This document shows, one piece after another, positions 9,722-18,454 of a stretch of DNA of 64,000 nucleotides. The stretch is from Gammaproteobacteria bacterium (GTDB lineage: Bacteria > Pseudomonadota > Gammaproteobacteria > Pseudomonadales > Pseudohongiellaceae). Both the position numbers and the translations under genes were made by a program. The stretch lies in contig JAQWQD010000028.1 in NCBI GenBank assembly GCA_029244985.1, forward strand, positions 30,893 through 94,892, written 5' to 3'. The notes beneath the pieces are model-generated. The model had not been told where the DNA came from, did not search any database, and saw nothing but the letters and a program-made list of their open reading frames with translations. Numbering within the stretch: position 1 is the stretch's first letter; each line of letters opens with the position of its first letter.

Positions 9722-10225
9722 TCAATCGGGAGAGGGCGCTGCGTTACCTTTTAGGGTATTCAACTCCACTGCTTCAAAGGCTTTGTTCTCTTTCATTACC
9801 ACGTAGGAATTAATAGTAACCTGGTAGCTACTAGCACTAACCAGCTGATCATTAATCTCTAAGTAACGATTCATGTCAGCACAAATTATGCGAATTAAAA
9901 AGTCTGATTCACCGCTAACGGTATAACACTCCACGATTTCAGGAACTGAGGCGATTAGACTTTCAAATGTCTTGAATTCTTGCTGTGTATGATTTTTGAG
10001 GGAAACCGTGGCGATGCACATGATGTGTCGAGCGATGCGCGAGAGGTTTATTCGGGCGTGATAAGATTGGATGACTTGTTCTTTTTGGAGTCGACGCACC
10101 CGCTGTAAACACGAGCTGGGAGATAAACATACTTTCTCTGCCAGGTCTTGATTAGTAATGCGACCATCTCGCTGCAATGTCTGCAATATCTTCAGGTCGA
10201 TCTTGTCGATTTTCAGCTCTGTCAT
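9722..10225 (-). CDS. Lrp/AsnC family transcriptional regulator
   Basis: 167 residues with the full Lrp/AsnC layout: an N-terminal winged helix-turn-helix (KIDLKILQTLQRDGRITNQD, then CLSPSSCLQRVRRL; residues ~7-60) and a C-terminal RAM/AsnC effector domain (~75-150) containing ECYTVSGESDFLIRI. Members bind amino acids and act as local or global regulators. It is divergent from the AST arginine operon, with a 173-base gap holding two palindromes, so it is probably the arginine- or ornithine-responsive regulator of that operon; this role is inferred. E. coli controls its ast operon by ArgR and sigma-54, so the arrangement here is different. Confidence 0.93.
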   Translation of the reverse strand: MTELKIDKIDLKILQTLQRDGRITNQDLAEKVCLSPSSCLQRVRRLQKEQVIQSYHARINLSRIARHIMCIATVSLKNHTQQEFKTFESLIASVPEIVECYTVSGESDFLIRIICADMNRYLEINDQLVSASSYQVTINSYVVMKENKAFEAVELNTLKGNAAPSPD

Positions 10226-10258
10226 TGGGGCAAGTTCTTTAAAATAGTCCGGATTATT

Positions 10259-10290
10259 GCCAAACCTAGATTTGGCCGAATTATATTCGG
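10259..10290. promoter_or_regulatory. Two adjacent palindromes, candidate Lrp-type operator
   Basis: GCCAAA-CCTAGA-TTTGGC (10259-10276) is a perfect six-base inverted repeat. CCGAAT-TAT-ATTCGG (10276-10290) follows and shares its first base. They lie between the divergent Lrp gene and astC, where an autoregulating Lrp/AsnC protein would bind. Binding is inferred from position and symmetry only. Confidence 0.5.
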
Positions 10291-10398
10291 ATAATTCTGC
10301 AAATAAAACAGCTTATTTATCAGTTAGAAAAAGATAGATAAGTCCTTTGGTTACGTTCTTGGTACTCTATTGCTAAATATTATTCGCTGGAGGTTAAA

Positions 10399-11607
10399 GT
10401 GTCTGACAATGCCATTGAAACTGGATTTCAAACAGATCCAAGAGCTGCCCTGTGGCCCAACTATAGTCCTCCTGGTGAGCTAGTTTTTAGGCGCGGTAGT
10501 GGCAGTGAGTTGTTTACGGAGGAAGGCTTGGCTTATCTCGACTTTCTCTCAGGTATCGCGGTAACGAGTTTTGGTCATTCCCACCCGCATTTAGTGTCTG
10601 CGCTTACGAATCAAGCGAACGATCTTTGGCATCTGTCAAATGTGTTTCGCATACCCGCCGCAGAGGAATTGGCGCGACGTTTGGTTGCGGTTAGCTTTGC
10701 AGATAGTCTCTTCTTAGCTAACTCGGGCACCGAAGCAGTTGAAGCGGGTATAAAAGCAATTCGGGGTTATCAAGCATCAAAAGGACATCCCCAGCGAACG
10801 CGGATAATAGGGTTTAGCGAGAGCTTTCATGGTCGGTCATTGGCTGCGCTAGCCGCCGCTGGCAACCAGGCACATATGAAAAATTTTATTCCGGGTGACT
10901 ATGGCTTTGATCATGTGCCTTGGGAAGATCTTGCCGCACTAGACAGTGCAATTGATGCTGAAACAGCTGGCATAATACTGGAGCCCATTCAGGGTGAGGG
11001 CGGCATACGGCCAATCAACAAAGAGTTTCTGGAATCAGTACGGAAACTCTGTGATGAGCATGGCTTGTTACTTATGTTTGATGAAGTTCAGTGTGGAGTT
11101 GGTCGTTCAGGGCATTTATTTGCTCATGAAAATTTCGGCGTATTTCCAGATGTAATGGCACTTGCTAAAGGTTTGGGAGGAGGTTTCCCAATTGGTGTTT
11201 GTCTTACCACCAAGGCTGTCGCAGAGCCAATGGTTGTTGGCACTCATGGCAGCACCTTTGGGGGGAACTCGTTAGCAGCAGCCGTGGGGAATGCGGTTCT
11301 AGATTTAGTACTTGAAAACGGTTTGCTGGATGACGTTAAAACAAAGAGTCAGTTCTTTGTTCAGGCATTGGAGCAGCTAATCAATAAGCACCCTAACAAG
11401 ATTGAATCAGTTCATGGTTTAGGTTTTATGCTTGGCGTCAAATGCGTCGTTCCCAGTGCTGAATTATTAGTGGCATTGCGCGACAAGCAATTACTCGTTG
11501 GTAAATCTGGATCAAACATGATCAGACTTTTGCCGCCGTTGAATGTTTCTCGAGAACACCTTGAAAAAGCGATTTCTATCATGGATGAAACTCTAGGAGA
11601 AATGTAG
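10399..11607 (+). CDS. astC: Succinylornithine/acetylornithine aminotransferase
   Basis: A class III PLP-dependent aminotransferase of 402 residues. The PLP lysine is Lys257 in LAKGLGGGFPIG; NSGTEAVEAGIKAIR and FDEVQCGVGRSG are the phosphate- and ring-binding motifs. In the AST pathway it converts N2-succinylornithine plus 2-oxoglutarate to N2-succinylglutamate semialdehyde. Sequence alone cannot separate AstC from ArgD; the operon (astA, astD, astB downstream) decides it, though it may serve both pathways as in some Pseudomonas. The start is GTG with GGAGG six bases ahead. It is the first gene of the operon. Confidence 0.9.
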   Translation: MSDNAIETGFQTDPRAALWPNYSPPGELVFRRGSGSELFTEEGLAYLDFLSGIAVTSFGHSHPHLVSALTNQANDLWHLSNVFRIPAAEELARRLVAVSFADSLFLANSGTEAVEAGIKAIRGYQASKGHPQRTRIIGFSESFHGRSLAALAAAGNQAHMKNFIPGDYGFDHVPWEDLAALDSAIDAETAGIILEPIQGEGGIRPINKEFLESVRKLCDEHGLLLMFDEVQCGVGRSGHLFAHENFGVFPDVMALAKGLGGGFPIGVCLTTKAVAEPMVVGTHGSTFGGNSLAAAVGNAVLDLVLENGLLDDVKTKSQFFVQALEQLINKHPNKIESVHGLGFMLGVKCVVPSAELLVALRDKQLLVGKSGSNMIRLLPPLNVSREHLEKAISIMDETLGEM

Positions 11608-11612
11608 AGAAA

Positions 11613-12875
11613 ATGAATTTCAGCGAAGGATGTAGTTGGATCGATTCTCGACAAGAAGATTTGTTGAGTAACCTAATGCAGTTGTCTGAAATTAATTCAG
11701 GTACTGGTAATTTGAGTGGTATCAATAAAGTCAGCCAATTCTTCAATACCTATTTTTCTGATACAGCAGATACATTCTCTACAATAAATTCTAACCCTAG
11801 AGAGCATGTAGACATTTCAGGAGAATTAGTCCGAGAAGAATTTGGAAATATTTTGACGTTCCAGAAAAGAGTTGAAGCGCCATTGCAGGTTTTGTTAGTT
11901 GGCCATATGGATACAGTATTTCCTGAATCACATAGTTTTCAGTCACCAAGTCGAATTGATGAGCAAACGTTGTTAGGGCCTGGTGTGGCAGACATGAAAG
12001 GCGGAATATTGGTAATGATGACAGCATTGCAAGCCTTTGAATCCTCAAATCATTCATCCCAGCTAGGTTGGCAAGTAATGCTAAATGCCGATGAAGAAAC
12101 CGGCTCTCATGGCTCAATGGAATGCTTGGTGCAAGCGGCTAAGAATGCCGATGCTGGACTAATCTATGAGCCAGCCTTGTCTGATGGAACCATGTCAAGG
12201 GCACGGAAGGGGTCAGGCAACTACACGGTAGTAGCAAAAGGACAAGCGGCTCACGCCGGAAGAGAGTTTGCTAAAGGTCGCAATGCTATTTCCGCGCTTT
12301 GTAATCTGGCAATGAATTTAGAACAGCTTACTGACTTGAAAAATGGTATTACCTTGAATATTGCAAAAGTATCGGGTGGCACTGCGCTAAATGTTGTTCC
12401 CGAAAATGCAGTGTTGCAATTTAATGTGCGCTGCGAATCTTCTGAGCAACAGCAAGGTCTAGAAGAATCGTTAGCAGCAATAATTGAAAAAGCTTCACTG
12501 GAACATGCTACGGAGCTGAAACTGACGGGAGGTTTCTCTCGTCCGCCAAAGATAATTTCTCGCACTAATCAGTTGTTAATGGATTGGCTATCTGAAGGCG
12601 GAAAACAATTAGAAATAGATGTAAGGTTTAAAGATACTGGCGGTTGTTGTGATGGCAACAATCTCGCGGCAGCGGGATTGCCAAATATTGATACGTTAGG
12701 AGTTTGTGGAGGGCGTATACACACTGCAGATGAGTTTATGTTGATCAACAGTCTAGCCGAGCGCGCGAAATTGAGCTTGAACTTGTTGCATAAAATATCT
12801 GAACAAGGTGAGCAGCTAAAAAAACTAAATGAACAAGAGTCGACTTCGACTAGATTGATCAGCGAGAAGAGCTGA
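11613..12875 (+). CDS. M20 family metallohydrolase, probable succinylglutamate desuccinylase substitute
   Basis: 420 residues of the zinc-dependent M20 family, nearest in pattern to glutamate carboxypeptidase (CPG2) and ArgE/DapE. All metal and catalytic residues are visible: His98-x-Asp100 (GHMDTV), Asp127 (GVADMKGG), Glu161-Glu162 (DEETGS) and His370 (RIHTADE). The lid domain lies at ~200-310. It sits inside the AST operon, five bases after astC and two before astA, and no AstE (an M14-type enzyme) is present in the window. CPG2-like enzymes cleave N-acyl-glutamate bonds, so I infer that it hydrolyses N-succinylglutamate to succinate and glutamate, the last AST step. An ArgE-type activity is the alternative. 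Confidence 0.85.
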   Translation: MNFSEGCSWIDSRQEDLLSNLMQLSEINSGTGNLSGINKVSQFFNTYFSDTADTFSTINSNPREHVDISGELVREEFGNILTFQKRVEAPLQVLLVGHMDTVFPESHSFQSPSRIDEQTLLGPGVADMKGGILVMMTALQAFESSNHSSQLGWQVMLNADEETGSHGSMECLVQAAKNADAGLIYEPALSDGTMSRARKGSGNYTVVAKGQAAHAGREFAKGRNAISALCNLAMNLEQLTDLKNGITLNIAKVSGGTALNVVPENAVLQFNVRCESSEQQQGLEESLAAIIEKASLEHATELKLTGGFSRPPKIISRTNQLLMDWLSEGGKQLEIDVRFKDTGGCCDGNNLAAAGLPNIDTLGVCGGRIHTADEFMLINSLAERAKLSLNLLHKISEQGEQLKKLNEQESTSTRLISEKS

Positions 12876-12877
12876 GG

Positions 12878-13903
12878 ATGTTAATTCGTACCGCACGCCC
12901 CGATGATCTGCCGAGCTTATTGAAGTTATCTGCAAAGTTGCCAGGTGGTATGACGTCCATGCCTTTTGATAAAAAGACCTGGGAAAAAAAGCTGGCTCTT
13001 GTTGTTGAGAGTCTAAGGGGTTTGGAGCGTAAAGACTCAGAGTCAGTCTATCTTTTAGTGCTTGAAGACCCAGAAACTGGAAATATTGTAGGTACCGCAG
13101 GCATCGTAGCAGGTGTTGGTCTTACGCGACCATTTTATAACTATAAACTTAGTAAAGAATCAAAGTATTCAGAATCATTGGATATTCGAGTTAATAGTAA
13201 TTTGCTCAACCTTGTAAACAACTTTACTGGCGAAACAGAACTTATTTCGCTTTTCTTAATGCCGGAGTATCGAAAGAATAATATTGGACAGTTTTTATCA
13301 CGGTGTCGCTATTTGTTTATGAGCGACTTTCCAGATCGTTTCAGTGATATTGTTTTTGCTGAAATCAGAGGCTGGCTGAATGAAAATGAAAAGTCACCTT
13401 TTTGGCAAAATCTAGGAGAAAAATTTTTTAATCTTCCCTTTGCCCGCGCTGATTTCATAAGCGCGGTTAATGGGTCTCAATTTATTTCAGATTTAATGCC
13501 TAGATTTCCAGTTTATCTAGAGCTACTGGATCAAGAAGCTGTCGATGTGGTTGGAAAATCTCATAAAGACTCTATTGCGGCGAGGAAGCTGCTAGAACAT
13601 GAAGGGTTTAGCTACCAAGGAACTGTTGACATATTTGATGCGGGACCGGTCATGGAGTGTGAACGCGCAAATATAGCATCAATCAAAAATGCTAGAACGG
13701 CTTCCATTAGTAGCTTGATCTCGCAGCAGAGTGATAATGAAGCAACGTTGTGCATCGTTAGCAATCGCAAATTAACGGACTACCGTTTGATTTTGGCTAA
13801 GGTGAGTCACAGTAACGGAGAAGAAGTTTCTATTCTGGAAAAAGATGCATCGGTATTGGGAGTCAGTGTAGGTGCTCAAATACAAATCTTGGAATTACGG
13901 TGA
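12878..13903 (+). CDS. astA: Arginine N-succinyltransferase
   Basis: 341 residues, the usual AstA length (E. coli 344). It opens with MLIRTARPDDLPSLLKLSAK and has the GNAT-like segments TELISLFLMPEYRKNNIGQFLSRCRYLFM and FWQNLGEKFFNLPFARADFIS that mark the family (quoted in part here: ELISLFLMPEYRKN; FWQNLGEKFF). It transfers succinate from succinyl-CoA to the alpha-amino group of arginine, the first AST step. The gene starts two bases after the M20 hydrolase stop with GAGG close by, so it is translationally coupled in the operon. Confidence 0.95.
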   Translation: MLIRTARPDDLPSLLKLSAKLPGGMTSMPFDKKTWEKKLALVVESLRGLERKDSESVYLLVLEDPETGNIVGTAGIVAGVGLTRPFYNYKLSKESKYSESLDIRVNSNLLNLVNNFTGETELISLFLMPEYRKNNIGQFLSRCRYLFMSDFPDRFSDIVFAEIRGWLNENEKSPFWQNLGEKFFNLPFARADFISAVNGSQFISDLMPRFPVYLELLDQEAVDVVGKSHKDSIAARKLLEHEGFSYQGTVDIFDAGPVMECERANIASIKNARTASISSLISQQSDNEATLCIVSNRKLTDYRLILAKVSHSNGEEVSILEKDASVLGVSVGAQIQILELR

Positions 13904-13907
13904 AGTT

Positions 13908-15374
13908 ATGAGTCAGGTAACGCAAAAACACTATGTGGGTGGTGAATGGCTACCGGATAACGGCGAGGATTTTTCTTCAGAAAACCCTGCCACAGGCGAA
14001 CTCCTTTGGAAAGGGAGTGCAGCCAGTAACAACTTTGTCGAGCGAGCAATACAAACAGCCAGGTCAGCTTTTGTCGAGTGGAAATTGCTCACCTTTGAAC
14101 AAAGATCTTCCTATGTCTCTGCTTTTATCGGCCAAATAGAAAAGCGGTCAGAAGAATTAGCAACGGCAATACATAGAGAAACAGGCAAGCCATTCTGGGA
14201 AAGTAAGACGGAAATTGCCACTATGATTGGCAAAGCTGCTATTTCGGTCAAGGCTTATCATGACCGAACGGGAAGTTTTGGCAAAGAGAACAACAATATT
14301 TCTGTTCAGTTAGAACATCGAGCAATTGGTGTGTTCACTGTCTTAGGCCCATACAACTTTCCAGGGCATCTTCCTAATGGGCATATTATTCCAGCGCTAT
14401 TGGCAGGTAACACTGTGGTCTTTAAGCCCTCGGAGTTAACACCATTGGTTGGTGAATTGATGGTTCAATGTTGGGCTGAAACAGGCATTCCTTCAGGGGT
14501 TCTAAATCTGGTTCAAGGTGGTGGGGAGACAGGAGAAGCATTAATTAATGCTGAGGGTGTTGATGGAGTATTGTTCACCGGCAGCTCGAAAACGGGTCAT
14601 GCTATTCATCGGGCTTTGGCCGGTCAGCCTCATAAGATGTTGGCCCTGGAGATGGGTGGAAACAATCCACTGGTTGTAGACGAAGTAAGGGATAGCAGGG
14701 CGGCCGTCTATATGATTCTTCAATCAGCTTTTATTTCGGCGGGTCAGCGCTGTACTTGTGCTCGTCGATTAATATTAGTGCGTAACTCAGGAAATGAAGA
14801 ACTAGTAAAGACTTTAGCGGAAGCTACAAAGAAAATTCGGGTTGGTACAGGGGACGATTGTTTCATGGGTCCAGTAATATCGAATGTAGCAGCCGATAAT
14901 ATCTTGAAATTCGAAACCACGCTTACTGAAAATGGTGCTATTCCTATTGTTGCATTGCATAGACCTGACAAAAACTTCCCCTTTCTTCGGCCGGGCTTAA
15001 TAGATATTACTACAGCAAAGGATTTGCCGGATGAAGAATGTTTTGGACCGTTGTTGCAAGTTGAATGGGCAGAAAGCCTCGATTCAGCTATCGAAAAATC
15101 CAATAACACTTGTTATGGGCTTTCTGCAGGGCTTTTAAGTGATAATCAAGAATCATGGAAAACTTTCTTTAGCCTAATTAGAGCAGGTATTGTTAATTTC
15201 AACCGCCCAATTACGGGAGCCAGTGGCGCTGCGCCGTTTGGTGGCGTCGGTGCGAGTGGAAACTATCGACCAGGTGCCTATTATGCCGCCGACTACAGCG
15301 CATACCCCATCGCCAGTATGCTCAGTCAATCTGTCGAATTACCTGAGTCGCTTGCTCCTGGCATTTCTTTATGA
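13908..15374 (+). CDS. astD: N-succinylglutamate 5-semialdehyde dehydrogenase
   Basis: 488 residues of the aldehyde dehydrogenase superfamily (E. coli AstD is 492). The catalytic cysteine is Cys282 in SAGQRCTCARR, the general base Glu is in LALEMGGNNP, and FTGSSKTG and PFGGVGASGNYRPGAYYAAD are AstD-like. It oxidises N-succinylglutamate semialdehyde to N-succinylglutamate with NAD. I chose ATG 13908 (MSQVTQKHYVGGEW), four bases after the astA stop; a GTG at 13872 would overlap astA by 32 bases and add residues not typical of the family. Confidence 0.94.
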   Translation: MSQVTQKHYVGGEWLPDNGEDFSSENPATGELLWKGSAASNNFVERAIQTARSAFVEWKLLTFEQRSSYVSAFIGQIEKRSEELATAIHRETGKPFWESKTEIATMIGKAAISVKAYHDRTGSFGKENNNISVQLEHRAIGVFTVLGPYNFPGHLPNGHIIPALLAGNTVVFKPSELTPLVGELMVQCWAETGIPSGVLNLVQGGGETGEALINAEGVDGVLFTGSSKTGHAIHRALAGQPHKMLALEMGGNNPLVVDEVRDSRAAVYMILQSAFISAGQRCTCARRLILVRNSGNEELVKTLAEATKKIRVGTGDDCFMGPVISNVAADNILKFETTLTENGAIPIVALHRPDKNFPFLRPGLIDITTAKDLPDEECFGPLLQVEWAESLDSAIEKSNNTCYGLSAGLLSDNQESWKTFFSLIRAGIVNFNRPITGASGAAPFGGVGASGNYRPGAYYAADYSAYPIASMLSQSVELPESLAPGISL

Positions 15375-16720
15375 GCGACGCTACAAGTTGCGAAGTTAAC
15401 TTTGATGGTATCGTTGGCTTGAGTCACAATTATTCCGGTTTGTCCTATGGGAATGTGGCGTCATCGGCTCATGGCGGCTTAATTTCGTCGCCTCGGGCGG
15501 CTGCTTTGCAAGGTCTCGAGAAGATGATGGAATTGCATCGACTTGGCCTTAAACAGGCAGTGTTGCCGCCTCAAGAAAGGCCCCATATTCCAACTTTAAG
15601 AAGCTTGGGTTTTTCTGCTGAAGATGATATTGGGCTAATAGCTAAGGTTGCTAAAACTGCTCCAGAGATCCTTGCCTCCGTTTGTTCAGCCTCTTCAATG
15701 TGGGTGGCGAATGCAGCCACTGTTAGTCCTTCTTTTGATACTAGCGATGGGAAAACTCATATTACTCCCGCTAACTTAACTAGCATGTTCCATCGCTCTA
15801 TCGAGATTGACACGACTTCCCGAGTTCTGAGATCTATATTCAGTGATCAAAGCTATGTTCATCACAAAGCATTGCCTTCAGGGCCACTCTTTGCCGATGA
15901 AGGTGCTGCCAATCATACTCGATTCTGTAATAACTATGGCGACGAAGGCGCAGAACTCTTCGTTTATGGAAGCAGTAGGAAATACAACTCTAGGAAACCA
16001 TTAAAATTTCCGGCCAGACAAACGTTGGATTCTTGTGAGGCAATAGCGCGAAGCCACTGTCTACTGGAGAATAAAACGGTTTATGCGCAGCAGAATCCAG
16101 CAGCGATTGATGCAGGCGTATTTCATAATGATGTTATTGCAGTTGGAAATCAAAGCTTACTATTTTTTCATGAGGAAGCTTTTTTGGATAAAAGTAAACT
16201 TAAAGAAGACCTGAATTCTGCTTTTTTCGGTAAAGAATTGTCTTACATCGAAGTTCCAAGTAGCAAGGTTAGTCTGGAAAATGCAGTTTCTTCTTATTTA
16301 TTTAACTCACAATTAGTAAGTATTCCAGGTTCTCAAGGAACTTCTATTGTTGTGCCAGCAGAGTGTAAAGAGGTAGAGCCAGTTTATAATTATCTAACTG
16401 AGCTGGAATCAGCGCATGAGGAAATCGATAGAGTGATCTATTTTGATTTGCGTCAAAGTATGAATAATGGTGGAGGACCCGCTTGTTTGCGCTTGCGCGT
16501 GGTAATGAGTGAAGAACAAATTACGAATTGCAAAGCACGGGTCTTTCTGTCCGATGCGCTCTATCGTGATCTAAAAAAATGGATTGAAGCTAATTATCGT
16601 ACGCGGTTGGCTCCGGAAGACTTGGCCGATCCTGCGCTGCTTAATGAATGTAGACAAGCTCTGGATCAGCTTACTACGATTCTGAAGTTAGGTCCGGTTT
16701 ATGATTTTCAACTCAATTAA
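15371..16720 (+). CDS. astB: N-succinylarginine dihydrolase
   Basis: 449 residues, as in E. coli AstB (447). The start NFDGIVGLSHNYSGLSYGN and the catalytic cysteine Cys372 in NNGGGPACLRLRV identify the family; it has the amidinotransferase-like pentein fold. It splits N2-succinylarginine into N2-succinylornithine, CO2 and two ammonia, the nitrogen-releasing AST step. Its ATG overlaps the astD stop (ATGA). It ends the operon and overlaps the convergent alkaline phosphatase gene by four bases at the stops, so no intergenic terminator is possible there. Confidence 0.95.
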   Translation: MSDATSCEVNFDGIVGLSHNYSGLSYGNVASSAHGGLISSPRAAALQGLEKMMELHRLGLKQAVLPPQERPHIPTLRSLGFSAEDDIGLIAKVAKTAPEILASVCSASSMWVANAATVSPSFDTSDGKTHITPANLTSMFHRSIEIDTTSRVLRSIFSDQSYVHHKALPSGPLFADEGAANHTRFCNNYGDEGAELFVYGSSRKYNSRKPLKFPARQTLDSCEAIARSHCLLENKTVYAQQNPAAIDAGVFHNDVIAVGNQSLLFFHEEAFLDKSKLKEDLNSAFFGKELSYIEVPSSKVSLENAVSSYLFNSQLVSIPGSQGTSIVVPAECKEVEPVYNYLTELESAHEEIDRVIYFDLRQSMNNGGGPACLRLRVVMSEEQITNCKARVFLSDALYRDLKKWIEANYRTRLAPEDLADPALLNECRQALDQLTTILKLGPVYDFQLN

Positions 16721-18300
16721 CGAGACTCTAACTGAGATGCTTCCATCATGACGTGAAAGATGACGTTCTGCTCCATTACCCCACGGATTAAATCCGCACC
16801 TGGTCCAATAGCATAAATTGCCACATCCTCACCGGCGTGAGTTTCATCTCCTAAAGGCACAAGTGCTTCGGAATGAAAACCTTCATGAGTGGTATCAACT
16901 TCACTAAGGTCGTTCCGTCGCTCATCACTAATTGGCATCGTGTAAATAGCATCTGCAGTATTGCGGTCGGGTAACTCGTAATGACCCCGGCCGTTAGCAT
17001 AACCTAATGTGGTGTAAGGTTTGCCGTCTGCTGCGAGACTGGGCTCGGTTCTAGGTTCGCCTGCGCTGTCGAGTCCAACTACTTTTCCAAGAATTGGATT
17101 GCCGCGCTTTGGGTATCCCGCAATAGTAAAAACATGACTATGATCTGCCGTCACAATGATCAAAGTTTCTTCGAGATCGACCATTTCTGCGGCAGTTTGA
17201 ACGGCGTTGGCAAGTTCAATCGTATCGGTTAAGGCACGATAGGGGTTTAAGGCATGATGGGCGTGATCGATACGGCCGGCTTCAACATTTAGGAAGAAAC
17301 CGTCTTCATTTTTACTGAGCAACTCTATGGCTTTTTCAGTCATTTCACTTAAGCTTGGCTCGCCACCCTGGTCACTGGCTGTGTCATGCGAGTACTGCAT
17401 ATTGGAAGCATTAAAAAGTCCTAACAAGTGATCTACGCTACTAACATCTATTGCATCAAATTGTTCTTTATTCCAGACATAGGCACTATTGCTCAGAGTG
17501 TTTAACCATTCATCAGTCAAATTTCTTCCATCAAGCCGTTCTCCCTGTCTGTTATTTTCAGGGTCAGCCCCTTCAACACGCGGAATAAAGCTTCGGCGGC
17601 CGCCACCCATAGCTACTTCGATGCCATTACTGCCAGGAAAATTATCGACAAACTCAATTAATTGTCTGGCAATATCAGCGCAGTCTCCGACTACGCGCAA
17701 GGTTTCGGCATCTCTGTCATCCTCATAGTTTCGTTCCATGGTATGAGCATAGTTAGCCGCAGGTGTGGCGTGAGTAAGCCTCGCGGTGCTTACAACACCT
17801 GTTGATAAACCTTTTAGCTCGGCGTGTTCCAGAAAAGTTTGAGTGTGATTACCTTGAGTTGAATTGCAATCGCCTCGGGAAACATTCTGATTGATACTTA
17901 TCACGCCACGATCAGTTTTTATGCCGGTTACCATTGCTGACATAGTGCCCGCTGAATCAGGTACTTGAGCGTCGGTGTTGTAAGTTTTTGAAAGCGCTAC
18001 ATTTGGGAATGTTTCGAAGAAAAGCTCGTTTTCTTCGCCAGGATTACCTTCTAATTGACCTGCCAGTATTCTTGCCGCTGTTACGGTGGAAACACCCATG
18101 CCATCCCCAACAAACAAAATGACATTCTTGGCAATTGCGTTTGAAGACGCCAAATTACGGTAGGCGAGGTTGCGCTCTACAACATTGCGCCCATCTTCAT
18201 ACCAGCTATCCGGAGTTTCTTGGGCAAGGCAAGTTAAAGAAAGAGTGCTAAGAGCAAAGACAGTGCTGCGGAACATGATTCTACCTGTAGATGACGTCAT
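16717..18300 (-). CDS. Alkaline phosphatase (PhoA family), exported
   Basis: 527 residues of the metal-dependent alkaline phosphatase family. A signal peptide (MFRSTVFALSTLSLTCLAQ) precedes the core. Asp66 in FVGDGMGVST is a metal ligand and Ser116 in PDSAGTMSAM is the phosphorylated nucleophile; VEAGRIDHAHH, TADHSH and the late ETHAGEDVAIYA supply the other zinc/magnesium ligands. It would release phosphate from monoesters in the periplasm. The ATG at 18276 (MFRSTVF...) has AGG at a workable distance and gives a more normal signal peptide than 18300. No Pho box was recognised. Confidence 0.93.
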   Translation of the reverse strand: MTSSTGRIMFRSTVFALSTLSLTCLAQETPDSWYEDGRNVVERNLAYRNLASSNAIAKNVILFVGDGMGVSTVTAARILAGQLEGNPGEENELFFETFPNVALSKTYNTDAQVPDSAGTMSAMVTGIKTDRGVISINQNVSRGDCNSTQGNHTQTFLEHAELKGLSTGVVSTARLTHATPAANYAHTMERNYEDDRDAETLRVVGDCADIARQLIEFVDNFPGSNGIEVAMGGGRRSFIPRVEGADPENNRQGERLDGRNLTDEWLNTLSNSAYVWNKEQFDAIDVSSVDHLLGLFNASNMQYSHDTASDQGGEPSLSEMTEKAIELLSKNEDGFFLNVEAGRIDHAHHALNPYRALTDTIELANAVQTAAEMVDLEETLIIVTADHSHVFTIAGYPKRGNPILGKVVGLDSAGEPRTEPSLAADGKPYTTLGYANGRGHYELPDRNTADAIYTMPISDERRNDLSEVDTTHEGFHSEALVPLGDETHAGEDVAIYAIGPGADLIRGVMEQNVIFHVMMEASQLESR

Positions 18301-18454
18301 AGGGCTGATCCATTTTGAAAGTTTGCTATGAATTTCGCTATGTTACATGAAAATCAGACAGAGGGAATTGTGTAAGCTCAATCAAGAATGGCACCTATCC
18401 CCTAGAATAGAATATGATCTCCCATACCGTTACTAAAACACAGAGTTAAGATAA

